A program made the translations under genes and the position numbers. A stretch of 64,000 nt of DNA from Mesorhizobium sp. (GTDB lineage: Bacteria > Pseudomonadota > Alphaproteobacteria > Rhizobiales > Rhizobiaceae), in contig SAQE01000001.1 in the NCBI GenBank assembly GCA_004020545.1, forward strand, positions 124,001-188,000, read 5' to 3'. A model generated the notes under the pieces. It saw only the letters and a program-made list of their open reading frames with translations, ran no database searches and was not told the origin of the DNA. Below are positions 52,917 through 61,783 of the stretch, piece by piece. How positions within the stretch are numbered: the first letter of the stretch is position 1; each line of letters starts with the position of its first letter.

Positions 52917-53786
52917 GTGAGCGCGCTCGAACCGACGACGCTTTCTGCCGAGAGACGGGCAGGGTGGGCATGGCGGCCGTTCGCGCTCACGCTGCCGGCG
53001 CTGGTGCTGCTTGCCGCGGTGATCGGCTACCCGCTGATCACCATCGTGCTGCGCAGCCTCTCGGAGCCGGAATGGGGCGTGCAGAACTACGCCTGGTTCT
53101 TCGGCGCGCCCGTCAATCTCGCGGTGCTCCAGCGGACCTTCGCTATCTCGGCCTGGGTCACGCTCGTCTGCGTCGTGTGTGCCTATCCTTACGCCTATCT
53201 GATGACCGCGGTCGGGCCGCGCGTACGGCTGGTGCTGGTGCTCTGCGTGCTCATCCCGTTCTGGGTGAGCGGGGTGGTGCGCACCTTGTCCTGGGTGATC
53301 CTGCTGCAGGATTCCGGCGTCATCAACTCGCTGCTGCGGTCGGCCGACTTCGCGGGCATCCGGCTGATCCGCACCCAGACGGGCGTGGTGATCGGCATGG
53401 CGCAGGTGCTTTTGCCCTTCATGATCCTGCCGCTCTATTCGGTGATGAAAGGCATCGATATCAGGTTGGTACAAGCAGCGCGAAGCCTCGGCGCCCGACC
53501 GTCCCGCGCCTTCTTCACGGTCTATTTGCCGCTGTCGCTGCCGGGCGTCTATGCCGGCGCCGTCATCGTCTTCATCCTGGCGCTCGGCTTCTACATCACG
53601 CCGGCGCTGCTCGGCGGACCGCGCTCGACCATGTTGTCGACTCTGGTTCAAACCCAGGTGCTCAGCCTCCTGCAATGGGGACGCGGCGGCGCGATGGGCG
53701 TGGTGCTGCTGGTCACGACCTTCTTGCTCCTGGCGCTCGCGGCGCCGGTGATGCGGTCGCGGCACCGGGAAGCGGGTCGACGCTGA
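52917..53786 (+). CDS. ABC transporter permease, PotB-like
   Basis: 289 aa, GTG start with GGAGGT 6 nt upstream. Six membrane helices. The BPD_transp_1 EAA-type loop reads QAARSLGARPSRAFFTVYLP. It shares the TGA/ATG junction with the next permease (stop 53784-53786, start 53786). Confidence 0.92.
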   Translation: MSALEPTTLSAERRAGWAWRPFALTLPALVLLAAVIGYPLITIVLRSLSEPEWGVQNYAWFFGAPVNLAVLQRTFAISAWVTLVCVVCAYPYAYLMTAVGPRVRLVLVLCVLIPFWVSGVVRTLSWVILLQDSGVINSLLRSADFAGIRLIRTQTGVVIGMAQVLLPFMILPLYSVMKGIDIRLVQAARSLGARPSRAFFTVYLPLSLPGVYAGAVIVFILALGFYITPALLGGPRSTMLSTLVQTQVLSLLQWGRGGAMGVVLLVTTFLLLALAAPVMRSRHREAGRR

Positions 53787-54583
53787 TGGAGATGAAGCCG
53801 CTCACCCGCGCCGTCCTCGGCCTCGTCTGCCTGCTGGTGGCGATCTGGCTGGTGGCGCCGACGCTGGTCGTCGTGCCGATGTCCTTTAACGGCAACAAGT
53901 CGCTCGCCTTTCCGCCGCAAGGCTTCTCCTGGCAGTGGTACCAGAATTTCGTCACCAACCCGGAATGGTCGACCGCCTTCCTCAACTCGCTGAAGGTAGC
54001 CTCGATCGTGGCGGTGCTGGCGACGGTGCTCGGCACGCTCGCCGCCTTCGGCCTCGACCGCATGAAGGCGCGGCCGGCCAATCTGTTGCGGATGCTGATG
54101 CTGACGCCGATGGTGGTGCCGGGCGTGGTTCTGGCGATCGGCATCTATGCCGTCTATCTCGACGCCCAGCTCGTCGGGACGCTGCCGGGTTTCGTGCTCG
54201 CTCACACCATCCTGGCGCTGCCCTTCGTGCTGATTGCAGTCTCGGCCAATCTCGAAGTGTTCGACAGGCGCCTGGAGACGGCGGCGGCGAGCCTCGGCGC
54301 CGGCGCGCTCACCACGTTCCGCACGGTGACGCTGCCGCTGATCCTGCCCGGCATCCTGTCAGGGCTGCTCTTCGCCTTCGCGACGTCCTTCGACGAGATC
54401 ATCGTCTCGCTCTTCATCACCAATCCCTATCTCAAAACGCTGCCGGTGCAGATCTTCTCCTCGATCACGCGCGACGCCGACCCGACGGTCGCCGCTGTCG
54501 GCACGATCCTTTTGTGCGCCACCACGATCCTGATCGGCGGCGGCATGCTTCTTCTTGGCCGCGAGCGGAAGGGACGCCTATGA
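53786..54583 (+). CDS. ABC transporter permease, PotC-like
   Basis: 265 aa, six helices. Start overlaps the previous stop by one base (TGATG). The EAA loop ETAAASLGAGALTTFRTVTLP contacts the ATPase, and the family segment FATSFDEIIVSLFI is present. Its own stop overlaps the ATPase ATG (ATGA). Confidence 0.92.
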   Translation: MEMKPLTRAVLGLVCLLVAIWLVAPTLVVVPMSFNGNKSLAFPPQGFSWQWYQNFVTNPEWSTAFLNSLKVASIVAVLATVLGTLAAFGLDRMKARPANLLRMLMLTPMVVPGVVLAIGIYAVYLDAQLVGTLPGFVLAHTILALPFVLIAVSANLEVFDRRLETAAASLGAGALTTFRTVTLPLILPGILSGLLFAFATSFDEIIVSLFITNPYLKTLPVQIFSSITRDADPTVAAVGTILLCATTILIGGGMLLLGRERKGRL

Positions 54584-55695
54584 ACCCGAGACCGGAAAAT
54601 CGCGGCGCGGCGATCGAGCTCGAAACGGTCAGCAAGGCCTATGGCAGCTTCCGGGCGCTGGACGGCGTGTCGCTCGGGATCGAGCCCGGAGAGTTCATGA
54701 CGCTGCTTGGGCCCAGCGGCTCGGGCAAGACGACGACGCTCAATGTGATCGCCGGCTTTACCGATGTGACCAGCGGCAAGCTGCGGGTCGGCGGCAACAG
54801 TGTCGTCGGCGTGCCGGCGCACAAGCGCAACATCGGCGTCGTCTTCCAGCATTATGCGTTGTTCCCGCACATGACGGTCGGCCGCAACGTCGCCTATCCG
54901 CTGACGCTGCGCGGCGTCGATCAGGCGAAGCGCAAGGCGCGCGTGGCGGAAGCGCTCGACATGGTCAAGATGGGCGACTTCGCGCATCGTTATCCGAGCG
55001 AATTGTCGGGCGGCCAGCAGCAGCGCGTGGCGCTGGCGCGGGCCATCGTCTTCGATCCGCCTCTGCTCCTGATGGATGAGCCGCTCGGCGCGCTCGATAA
55101 GAGGTTGCGCGAATGGCTGCAGCTCGAGATCAAACGCATCCACCGCGAGCTCGGCACCACCTTTGTCTATGTCACGCACGACCAGGAAGAAGCCCTGGTG
55201 CTGTCCGACCGCATCGCCGTGTTCAACCGCGGGCGGATCGAGCAGGTCGGCACTGGGCGCCAGCTCTATGACGAGCCGGCGACGCTGTTTGTCGGCCGCT
55301 TCATCGGCGACTCCACCGTGCTGCGCGGCGAGGCGAGAAGCGACGGCACCAGCACCGCGCTGGGCATCGCCGGCGAGACGGTCACCGCGCCGCGCCGGCT
55401 TACGGGCGAGGCCAATCCCGTCATGCTGCTGCGGCCGGAGAAACTCAGCCTCCGCCGGCCCGACCAGAAGGCGGCTGCCGGCGCCAACCGGTTGTCGGGA
55501 ACGATCGCCGAAGCGATCTATCTCGGCTCAGGCTCGAAATACGAGGTGAAGCTCGGCGACGGCGCGATGGCGATCGTGCGCTCGCCGCTGACGGGCGAGA
55601 GCTTTGGCCTCGGCGAAAAGGTGGAGCTCTGCTTCGACGGCGCCGACGCCAAGCTTCTGCCTGACGACAGCACGGCCGACACGACGCTCACCTGA
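54580..55695 (+). CDS. ABC transporter ATP-binding protein, PotA-like
   Basis: 371 aa. Walker A GPSGSGKTT (about 44-52), Q-loop VFQHYALFPHM, signature LSGGQQQRVALA, Walker B LLLMDEPLGALD and switch His in VTHDQEEAL, then a C-terminal TOBE domain (about 290-360; LRPEKLSLRRPD). Drives the PotBC-like permease. Fourth gene of a tightly packed operon with 1- to 4-nt overlaps. Confidence 0.94.
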   Translation: MNPRPENRGAAIELETVSKAYGSFRALDGVSLGIEPGEFMTLLGPSGSGKTTTLNVIAGFTDVTSGKLRVGGNSVVGVPAHKRNIGVVFQHYALFPHMTVGRNVAYPLTLRGVDQAKRKARVAEALDMVKMGDFAHRYPSELSGGQQQRVALARAIVFDPPLLLMDEPLGALDKRLREWLQLEIKRIHRELGTTFVYVTHDQEEALVLSDRIAVFNRGRIEQVGTGRQLYDEPATLFVGRFIGDSTVLRGEARSDGTSTALGIAGETVTAPRRLTGEANPVMLLRPEKLSLRRPDQKAAAGANRLSGTIAEAIYLGSGSKYEVKLGDGAMAIVRSPLTGESFGLGEKVELCFDGADAKLLPDDSTADTTLT

Positions 55696-55728
55696 ACCTC
55701 TTCTCACCTGCTCCCTGGAAATCACCCC

Positions 55729-57114
55729 ATGCAAGTCAAGCGCAACGGCGACATCTCGTTCTGGTATGCGGATCTGGGCGCGGTTCCCGCGCCGCGCCCG
55801 TCTTTGCCCGCCGACATCGAAGCCGACGTCGCAATCGTCGGCGCCGGCTATACGGGGCTCTGGACCGCCTATTATCTGAAGAAGGCAAAGCCCTCGCTTC
55901 GCATCGTGCTTCTCGAACGCGAGTTCGCCGGCTTCGGCGCTTCCGGGCGCAATGGCGGCTGGCTGTCGGGCGGCTTCGGCTGGTCGCGCGAAAAATATCT
56001 CAAGACCTCGACAAGGCAAGGCGTGACCGCCATGCAGGAGGCGATGGCAGGCTGCGTCGACGAAGTGATCCGGGTGGCGGCCGAAGAAGGCATCGACGCC
56101 GACATCCGCCGCGCCGACAATCTGACGGTCGCCACCAATCCGGCGCAGCTCGAGCGCGTGCGCGAGGAATGCGAAACGATCCGCTCCTGGGATGCCGATC
56201 CCGAGCGCATCGAACTGCTCGATGCTGCAGCGACGCGCGCGCGCATCAACATCCGGAATGTCATGGGTGGTTTCGTCATCCATGGCCAGGCGCGGGTGCA
56301 GCCGGCCAAGCTGGTGCGTGGGCTGGCGGAAGCGGTCGAGCGGCTCGGCGTGCCGATCTACGAAAAGACAACGGTCACGGCGATTGCCAAGGGTAGCGTG
56401 ACCACCGACCGAGGCACGGTGCGGGCCGAAACCATCATCCGCGCGACGGAGGGCTTCACGGCCGGCATTCCGGGGGAAGAACGGACATGGCTGGCGCTCA
56501 ACAGCGCGCAGATCGTCACCGAGCCGCTGTCGCCGGAACTCTGGCGCGAGATCGGCTGGGAAGGCCATGAGCTGCTCGGCAATGCGGCGCATGCCTATTG
56601 CTATGCCCAGCGCACGCGCGAAGGGCGCATCACCATGGGCGGGCGCGGCGTGCCTTATCGCTACGGCTCGCGCACCGACGTCAACGGCCAGACGCAGCAG
56701 GCGACGATCGACCAGTTGCACACGATCCTGACGACCCTTTTGCCGCAGACGGCCGGATGCCGCATCGACCACGCCTGGTGCGGCGTGCTCGGCGTGCCGC
56801 GCGACTGGTGCACGACGGTCGGCCTCGATCCCAGGACCCGGATCGGCTGGGCCGGCGGCTATGTCGGGCTCGGCGTCTCGAGCTCCAACCTTTCGGGTCG
56901 CACGCTTGCCGATCTGATCCTCGGCAATGACACGGATCTGACGCGCCTGCCCTGGGTCAACCGCAAGGTGCGACACTGGGAGCCGGAGCCCTTCCGATGG
57001 CTCGGCGTCCACTCGATGTATCAGCTCTACCGCATCGCCGACCAACGCGAGGCGGCGGGGCTCAATCACACCTCGAAGCTTGCCGCTCTGGCCGACAGCA
57101 TCACGGGCCATTAG
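55729..57114 (+). CDS. FAD-dependent amine oxidoreductase, PuuB/DadA-like
   Basis: 461 aa, cytosolic. N-terminal FAD motif VAIVGAGYTGLWTAYYL, then GASGRNGGWLSGGFGW (typical of gamma-glutamylputrescine oxidase and related DAO enzymes), a VQPAKLVRGLAEAVERLG region and C-terminal GYVGLGVSSSNLSGRTLADL. It oxidises an amine, with H2O2 or electron transfer as by-product. It sits 33 nt after the transporter ATPase, so imported amine is the likely substrate. A PuuA-type ligase is absent, so the compound need not be gamma-glutamylated. The stop codon lies in the end of a repeat. Confidence 0.9.
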   Translation: MQVKRNGDISFWYADLGAVPAPRPSLPADIEADVAIVGAGYTGLWTAYYLKKAKPSLRIVLLEREFAGFGASGRNGGWLSGGFGWSREKYLKTSTRQGVTAMQEAMAGCVDEVIRVAAEEGIDADIRRADNLTVATNPAQLERVREECETIRSWDADPERIELLDAAATRARINIRNVMGGFVIHGQARVQPAKLVRGLAEAVERLGVPIYEKTTVTAIAKGSVTTDRGTVRAETIIRATEGFTAGIPGEERTWLALNSAQIVTEPLSPELWREIGWEGHELLGNAAHAYCYAQRTREGRITMGGRGVPYRYGSRTDVNGQTQQATIDQLHTILTTLLPQTAGCRIDHAWCGVLGVPRDWCTTVGLDPRTRIGWAGGYVGLGVSSSNLSGRTLADLILGNDTDLTRLPWVNRKVRHWEPEPFRWLGVHSMYQLYRIADQREAAGLNHTSKLAALADSITGH

Positions 57115-57207
57115 AGCGGGTCGGCGTCCGCCGAACCGTTCTAACTATTTGTTTTGCCGCAATTCCGGACGGAAAACCGCTGCACAGTTTTCTTGGAATT
57201 GCTCTAG
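57111..57207. repeat. Two-module palindromic repeat (L3+R3) between the oxidase and cupin genes
   Basis: Module L: TTAGAGCGG at 57111 pairs with CCGTTCTAA ending at 57144, and its first bases contain the TAG stop of the oxidase gene. Module R: GCAATTCC at 57159 pairs with GGAATTGC ending at 57202, loop AAAACCG-N3-CACAGTTTT. The element ends 2 nt before the ATG of the cupin gene. Confidence 0.85.
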
Positions 57208-57209
57208 TC

Positions 57210-57581
57210 ATGGAGACCACCAGCTTGATCGACCTTTCGACTTTCCACGACCTCGCCAAGGCCGATATCGGAGCGTTCTCGCCCAAGCCGACATCCGTCG
57301 AAGGCAATCAGGTCGAGGCCGTGCGCTCCTTCTTCCAGTCGCCGGACGGGACCATCGACATCGGCATCTGGGAATGCACGCCTGGCCGCTTCACCGCCGA
57401 CCGTTCGCGTTCGTCGGAAATCTGCCACATCATTTCCGGCCGCGTGGAAGTGAGCCGCGCCGACGGCGAGATGCGCGAGCTCGGACCGGGAGATCTGCTC
57501 GTCCTGCCGCGAGGATGGAAAGGCGAATGGCTGATCCATGAGACGACACGCAAGCTCTACATGATCCAGAGTGGCGGCTGA
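57210..57581 (+). CDS. Cupin-domain protein (DUF861 type)
   Basis: 123 aa. Cupin motifs: WECTPGRFTADRSRSSEICH, IISGRVEVSRADG and ELGPGDLLVLPRGWKGEW. Similar to ethanolamine- or (S)-ureidoglycine-type small cupins often found at the end of amine-catabolism operons. It follows the PuuB-like gene with only a palindromic repeat between, and that repeat has replaced any normal ribosome site (the nearest GGA is about 13 nt away). Expression may therefore be low or coupled. Function unknown. Confidence 0.82.
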   Translation: METTSLIDLSTFHDLAKADIGAFSPKPTSVEGNQVEAVRSFFQSPDGTIDIGIWECTPGRFTADRSRSSEICHIISGRVEVSRADGEMRELGPGDLLVLPRGWKGEWLIHETTRKLYMIQSGG

Positions 57582-57601
57582 ACGTCGTCCCTTGTTTTGA
57601 C

Positions 57602-57644
57602 GCATGTCGTTCCCCAAACCGCTACACACTTTTGGGCGACATGC
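57602..57644. repeat. Single R-module palindrome (R7) at the 3' end of the MFS gene
   Basis: GCATGTCG at 57602 pairs with CGACATGC ending at 57644, with internal AAACCG-N3-CACACTTTT. The MFS stop codon (57646-57648) abuts it with one base between. It lies in the convergent gap after the cupin gene. Confidence 0.8.
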
Positions 57645-57645
57645 A

Positions 57646-59289
57646 TCAGTGGTCGATTGGCCCCCTCGGTGAGACGAGCGCCGTGCCGGCAGTGGTCGGG
57701 CGTTCGATCATGCGGCGCACGCGCGGCGGGTTCTCGCCGCTGTGGAGCGCGCGGATGCGCTCGCCGACCACTGCGTCGGCATGGGTGGCGCGCCGGTTGT
57801 GGCGGATGTACTCGACCCAGGTCGGCGTGTGGTAGTGCTCGATCCAGATGCCCGGATTTTCGAGGTCGCGCGCGAGCGTCCAGTTGCGGGCGCCGTCGCG
57901 GCGGCGGATGCGGCCGCGCTCGGCCATGGTGGCGAGGAACTCCGGCACATCCTCCTCGCGGATGACGTATTCGATCATGATGGCGATCGGGCCGCTGCGC
58001 GGCTTCAAGTCGAGCGACAGCATCGGCTCCTTGAACCGGTTGAGGGGGTCGAGGTTGAGAACCGTCTGCTTCGGCAACGGCAGGAAGAAGCCGATGGCGC
58101 CGCCGGCAAGCATGGCGACGGCGGCAGCCATCAATGCGGTCTCGGCGCCATGGGCGTCGGCGACGACGCCCCAGATCCAGCTCCCCAGCGCAATGCCGCC
58201 GAAGGTCGCCGTCTGGTAGATCGACAGCACGCGGCCGACCACCCAGCGCGGCGTCGACATCTGCACCGTGACGTTGAAATGCGAGAGCGCGATCACCCAG
58301 CAGGCGCCGCCGATGAGCAGGCCGGCCGATGTCTGCCAGGCATTGTGGCTGACCGCTGCGTTGAGGGCGCAGAGCGCAAAGCCGGCAAAGGCGGCGCGCA
58401 CCATCGTTTCTGAGGATAGCAACTGTCTCAGCCGCACGCTGATCAGTGCGCCGCCGACCGCGCCGATGCCGAAGGCGCCGAGCATGATGCCGTAGGTCAG
58501 CGCATCGCCCTTGACGACGTCGCGCGCCACGAGCGGCAGCAGCGCCAGCACCGCGCCGGCGCTGAAGCCGAAGGCCGAGCCTCTCGCCAGCACCTTGCCG
58601 ATGTTTGGCGACATGGCGACGTAGCGCAGGCCGGCGCCCATCGCGGCGCCGAGCGCCTCGCGCGGCAGCGTCGGCGCCGGCATTTCCGGCTTCCAGCGGA
58701 ACAGCACGACAATCAGCCCGATATAGCTGATGGCGTTGGCGGCGAAGGCGGCGGCCGCACCCGCGGCGGCAACGATGACGCCGCCGATCGCCGGGCCGAC
58801 GCTGCGTGTGATGTTGAAGCCCATCGAGTTGAGCGCGATCGCCGCCGGCACCTTGGCGCGCGGCACCATGTCGCCGACGGAGGCCTGCCATGACGGGCTG
58901 TTCAGCGCCGTGCCGCTGTCGATCAGGAAGGTGAAGGCAAGCAGTGTCCACGGCGTCATCCAGCCGAACCACGTGAACACCGTCAGCAGCGCCGAAACCA
59001 CCAGCATGAATGTTTGCGCCACCAGCATGACCTTGCGGCGGTTGAAGCTGTCGGCGATGGCGCCGGCAATGAGCGCGAACAGCATGATCGGCAGCGTGGT
59101 CGAGGCCTGGACCAGCGCCACCTGGTAGGAAGAAGTGGCGATCGTGGTCATCATCCAGGCGGCGCCGACGCCCTGGATCAGACCACCGAAATTCGACACC
59201 AGGCTGGCCGACCAGACGGCGCGGAAGATGCCGTGCCGGAACGGCGCCAGCGCCGAGACACGTTCGCTTTCCGGCTCGTCGTCGATCAT
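57646..59289 (-). CDS. MFS transporter (EntS-like, MFS_3) with C-terminal ABM-like domain
   Basis: 547 aa from MIDDEPES. Twelve hydrophobic segments (about 25-415), opening with FRHGIFRAVWSASLVSNFGG and containing DSGTALNSPSWQASVGDMVP and GAFGIGAVGGALISVRLRQL, as in the enterobactin-exporter-like branch. After helix 12 a soluble domain of about 110 residues (IAIMIEYVIREEDVPEFLAT, WIEHYHTPTWVEYIRHNRR) resembles the dimeric alpha-beta barrel of ABM proteins, an architecture known in this MFS subgroup. The exported compound is unknown. Confidence 0.87.
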   Translation of the reverse strand: MIDDEPESERVSALAPFRHGIFRAVWSASLVSNFGGLIQGVGAAWMMTTIATSSYQVALVQASTTLPIMLFALIAGAIADSFNRRKVMLVAQTFMLVVSALLTVFTWFGWMTPWTLLAFTFLIDSGTALNSPSWQASVGDMVPRAKVPAAIALNSMGFNITRSVGPAIGGVIVAAAGAAAAFAANAISYIGLIVVLFRWKPEMPAPTLPREALGAAMGAGLRYVAMSPNIGKVLARGSAFGFSAGAVLALLPLVARDVVKGDALTYGIMLGAFGIGAVGGALISVRLRQLLSSETMVRAAFAGFALCALNAAVSHNAWQTSAGLLIGGACWVIALSHFNVTVQMSTPRWVVGRVLSIYQTATFGGIALGSWIWGVVADAHGAETALMAAAVAMLAGGAIGFFLPLPKQTVLNLDPLNRFKEPMLSLDLKPRSGPIAIMIEYVIREEDVPEFLATMAERGRIRRRDGARNWTLARDLENPGIWIEHYHTPTWVEYIRHNRRATHADAVVGERIRALHSGENPPRVRRMIERPTTAGTALVSPRGPIDH

Positions 59290-59450
59290 GGTTGCTGTTC
59301 CGCCTTCATCTGCTGCCTCGCGCTTGCCGCGCGCCAGGGTCGCGCCGGCGACTCGCCAAAGGATCGCGGCCCAACAACAGGAAGGCAAAGGCGAAAATGC
59401 GTCGGCGAAGCTTTAAGCCAAGCATCTTGCCGGTCTGGACCAACCCTTGC

Positions 59451-61316
59451 CTATTTCGCGCCCCTGGTTTCGGAATGCAGCGCCTCGGTGAGGCTGCCTG
59501 CGGTCTCGCCGCCTATATACAGTCTCAGCAGCATCTCCATGCCGACGAGGCGCAGTCTCGACGATTCCTCGCTTGCGGCCATGTCGATGAGGTCATCCAG
59601 CTCCGATGCCGACCATTTCATGGCGTCGCGCAGGAAGCCGCCGCGCAGCAAGCCCTGCGTGCCGGCCGAAAAGGCATGGGACATCTCGAAGCCATTCTTT
59701 GCCGCATAGATGTTTTCACTCGGCAGATAACGTTCGGCGACCTTCTTCAGCAGCCATTTGCTAGTCCTGTTGCGGTATTTGTGCCGTCTCGGCAGATGTA
59801 TCGCGAAATCGATCAGCCGGCTCTCCAGAAAGGGAACTCGCAGCTCGACGGAGGCGGCCATGCTGAGGCGGTCATGCCGGTGCAGCAGGTCCTGCAGGTG
59901 CGAATAGAGATCGTAGAGGCAGCTTGCCAGGAAGGCGCGGTCGCTGTCCGGGCTGACGCCGTCGAGCCGATCGAACAGCTTGGTTTGCAGGAAGTTCAGT
60001 TCCGGCGAGAGCGCTCGCAGCACGATGTTGCGGTCCCAGGGCGAGCCGCGGCCAATCGAATTGCGGAACGGGGAGCGACGAAGCCGCGCGAATTTCCGGT
60101 CCCGGGCGGCCTTCGAGCGAAACAGGCGTCGCAGCCATGACTGACGCCAAAGCCTGATGGTCGACGCCTGCCATTTATAACCGCCGAACAGCTCGTCCGA
60201 ACCTTCGCCGGTGAGCAGCACCTTGACGCCGTCGGCGCGGCATTGATCCGCGAGCGCCAGCAAGCCCGCCACGCTGGCGTGCCAACCGTCGCTTTCGAGA
60301 TGCCAGACCGCGCGCGGCCACAGCTTGAGGAAGCGATCGCGGTCGACAGGCACCCGGCGGACGCTTACGCCGACGTGGCGGCCGGTCCGCTCGGCGCTTT
60401 CGGCCTCGCTGCGGCCGAGCTGCGGGTCGACGACATAGCCGTGCATCTCCGGCCTGTAGCGCTTGGCAAGCGCGGTGATCAGACCGGAATCGACACCGCC
60501 GCTGCAGGCGGTGGCCAGGCCGGCATCGGCGATGCAATGCAGCTCGACGCTGTCTTCGAGCAGCGCCTCAAGGGTTGCCATATGCCCGTCATCGGACGTC
60601 CTGTCGTCGACGATGCGCGATGTCTCCAGGACGTCGAGCACATGCCAGAAACGCTGCTTCTCGATGCCGCCATCGCTGATCTTCCAGAGCCCGGCGGGAG
60701 GCAGGCGCTCGATGCCTTCGAAGACGCTGTAGCTGGAATCGCGGCTCTGCCAGGCAAGCCGCAAGGTGAGCTCGCGCGCGTCGACCCTGCGCGTAAAGTC
60801 GTGGCAGGCGAGGATTGCCTTGTCCTCGGAGGCGAACAGCAGCCGGTCTGCGGTGTCGGCCACCGATATCGGCTTGATGCCAAGCCTGTCGCGGGCAAGC
60901 CACAACGCACCGTCGCGCTGATCGAAATAGGCGAAGGCAAACATGCCGTCGAACAGCGGCACAGCTTTTTCGACGCCCCAGTGGTGCAGGGCCTGGAGCA
61001 CCACCTCGGTGTCGGAGACCGTGCGGAACTCGAGGCCTTCGGCTTCCAGCGTCTTGCGCAGCGAACGGTAGTTGTAGACTTCGCCGTTGTAGCAAAGGAC
61101 GCCGTCGCCGTCGGTTGTCAGCATGGGTTCTCGCGCGGCGGGCGAGGGGTCGATGATGGTGAGCCGGCGGTGGCCGAGCGCCAGCCTGGCGCCGTTCCAA
61201 CTGTCGTGATCGTCGGGGCCGCGATGCGCCAGCGCCTGCATCATGCGGGCGATGTCTGAAAGATCGCCGGCGCCGATCGGATCGCGCTTTCGCCAGACGC
61301 CGGCTATCCCACACAT
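59451..61316 (-). CDS. asnB: Asparagine synthase (glutamine-hydrolysing), AsnB family
   Basis: 621 aa from MCGIAGVW, so Cys2 is the N-terminal glutaminase nucleophile. The Ntn amidotransferase domain (1-200) contains LAHRGPDDHDSW, GHRRLTIIDPS and CYNGEVYNYRSLR. The synthetase domain (about 225-600) has the PP-loop ATACSGGVDSGLITALA and LLTGEGSDELFGGYKW. Either housekeeping asparagine synthesis or, as with many stand-alone rhizobial AsnB paralogues, amidation of a surface polysaccharide. The sequence does not decide. It lies next to fliQ, upstream of the MFS gene on the same strand. Confidence 0.9.
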   Translation of the reverse strand: MCGIAGVWRKRDPIGAGDLSDIARMMQALAHRGPDDHDSWNGARLALGHRRLTIIDPSPAAREPMLTTDGDGVLCYNGEVYNYRSLRKTLEAEGLEFRTVSDTEVVLQALHHWGVEKAVPLFDGMFAFAYFDQRDGALWLARDRLGIKPISVADTADRLLFASEDKAILACHDFTRRVDARELTLRLAWQSRDSSYSVFEGIERLPPAGLWKISDGGIEKQRFWHVLDVLETSRIVDDRTSDDGHMATLEALLEDSVELHCIADAGLATACSGGVDSGLITALAKRYRPEMHGYVVDPQLGRSEAESAERTGRHVGVSVRRVPVDRDRFLKLWPRAVWHLESDGWHASVAGLLALADQCRADGVKVLLTGEGSDELFGGYKWQASTIRLWRQSWLRRLFRSKAARDRKFARLRRSPFRNSIGRGSPWDRNIVLRALSPELNFLQTKLFDRLDGVSPDSDRAFLASCLYDLYSHLQDLLHRHDRLSMAASVELRVPFLESRLIDFAIHLPRRHKYRNRTSKWLLKKVAERYLPSENIYAAKNGFEMSHAFSAGTQGLLRGGFLRDAMKWSASELDDLIDMAASEESSRLRLVGMEMLLRLYIGGETAGSLTEALHSETRGAK

Positions 61317-61404
61317 GGCCCGCCGGCCGCTTCTGCCTGATCCATGGCTTCCCGAAGTCTGTCCGAATTCCAAAGACGCTGCCGAAGCCGGCGCGGTTCA
61401 CAAT

Positions 61405-61453
61405 CTAGAGCAATTCCAGGAAAAGTGCGTAGCGGTTTTCCGTCCGAGACCGG
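61405..61453. repeat. Degenerate R-module palindrome (R4) between asnB and fliQ
   Basis: Reads on the minus strand as GGACGG-AAAACCG-N3-CGCACTTTT-CCTGGAATTGCTC. The right arm and loop are intact, while the left GCAATTCC arm is degenerate. It lies 40 nt beyond the fliQ stop. Confidence 0.65.
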
Positions 61454-61492
61454 CTGCAAGTGGACTGGCCCAGCGCCCGCGACAGGCGTACG

Positions 61493-61759
61493 TCAGAAGC
61501 CGTGCTCGATGCGTTCGAAGATGACGTTGGTGAAAGCCGAGATCTGGCTGCCGATGAACGGACCGGTCAGCGCCACCACCAGCATGATGGCGACGATCTT
61601 GGGCACGAAGGTGAGGGTGATTTCCTGGATCTGGGTCAGCGCCTGGATGAGCGCGATGCCAATGCCGACCGCCATCGCCACAAGCACCACCGGGGCGGAT
61701 GCGGTCAGCACCGTCCACACCGCGTACTGCACGATATCGAGCGCATCGGCCTCATTCAT
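61493..61759 (-). CDS. fliQ: Flagellar type III export protein FliQ
   Basis: 88 aa, two membrane helices: VVLVAMAVGIGIALIQALTQ IQE-type segment and LTFVPKIVAIMLVVALTGPF. Small subunit of the export gate. Last gene of flagellar block 1. A 107-bp palindromic repeat separates it from flgD, and flhA, its normal successor, is 13 kb away. Confidence 0.94.
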   Translation of the reverse strand: MNEADALDIVQYAVWTVLTASAPVVLVAMAVGIGIALIQALTQIQEITLTFVPKIVAIMLVVALTGPFIGSQISAFTNVIFERIEHGF

Positions 61760-61783
61760 AGGCAGACCCCCTGGCGAAACCAG

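Noticed and set aside
52964-54583. A long frame apparently fusing two permeases
   Set aside because: The first part is an out-of-frame reading of the PotB-like gene. The true PotC-like start at 53786 overlaps the previous stop by one base.
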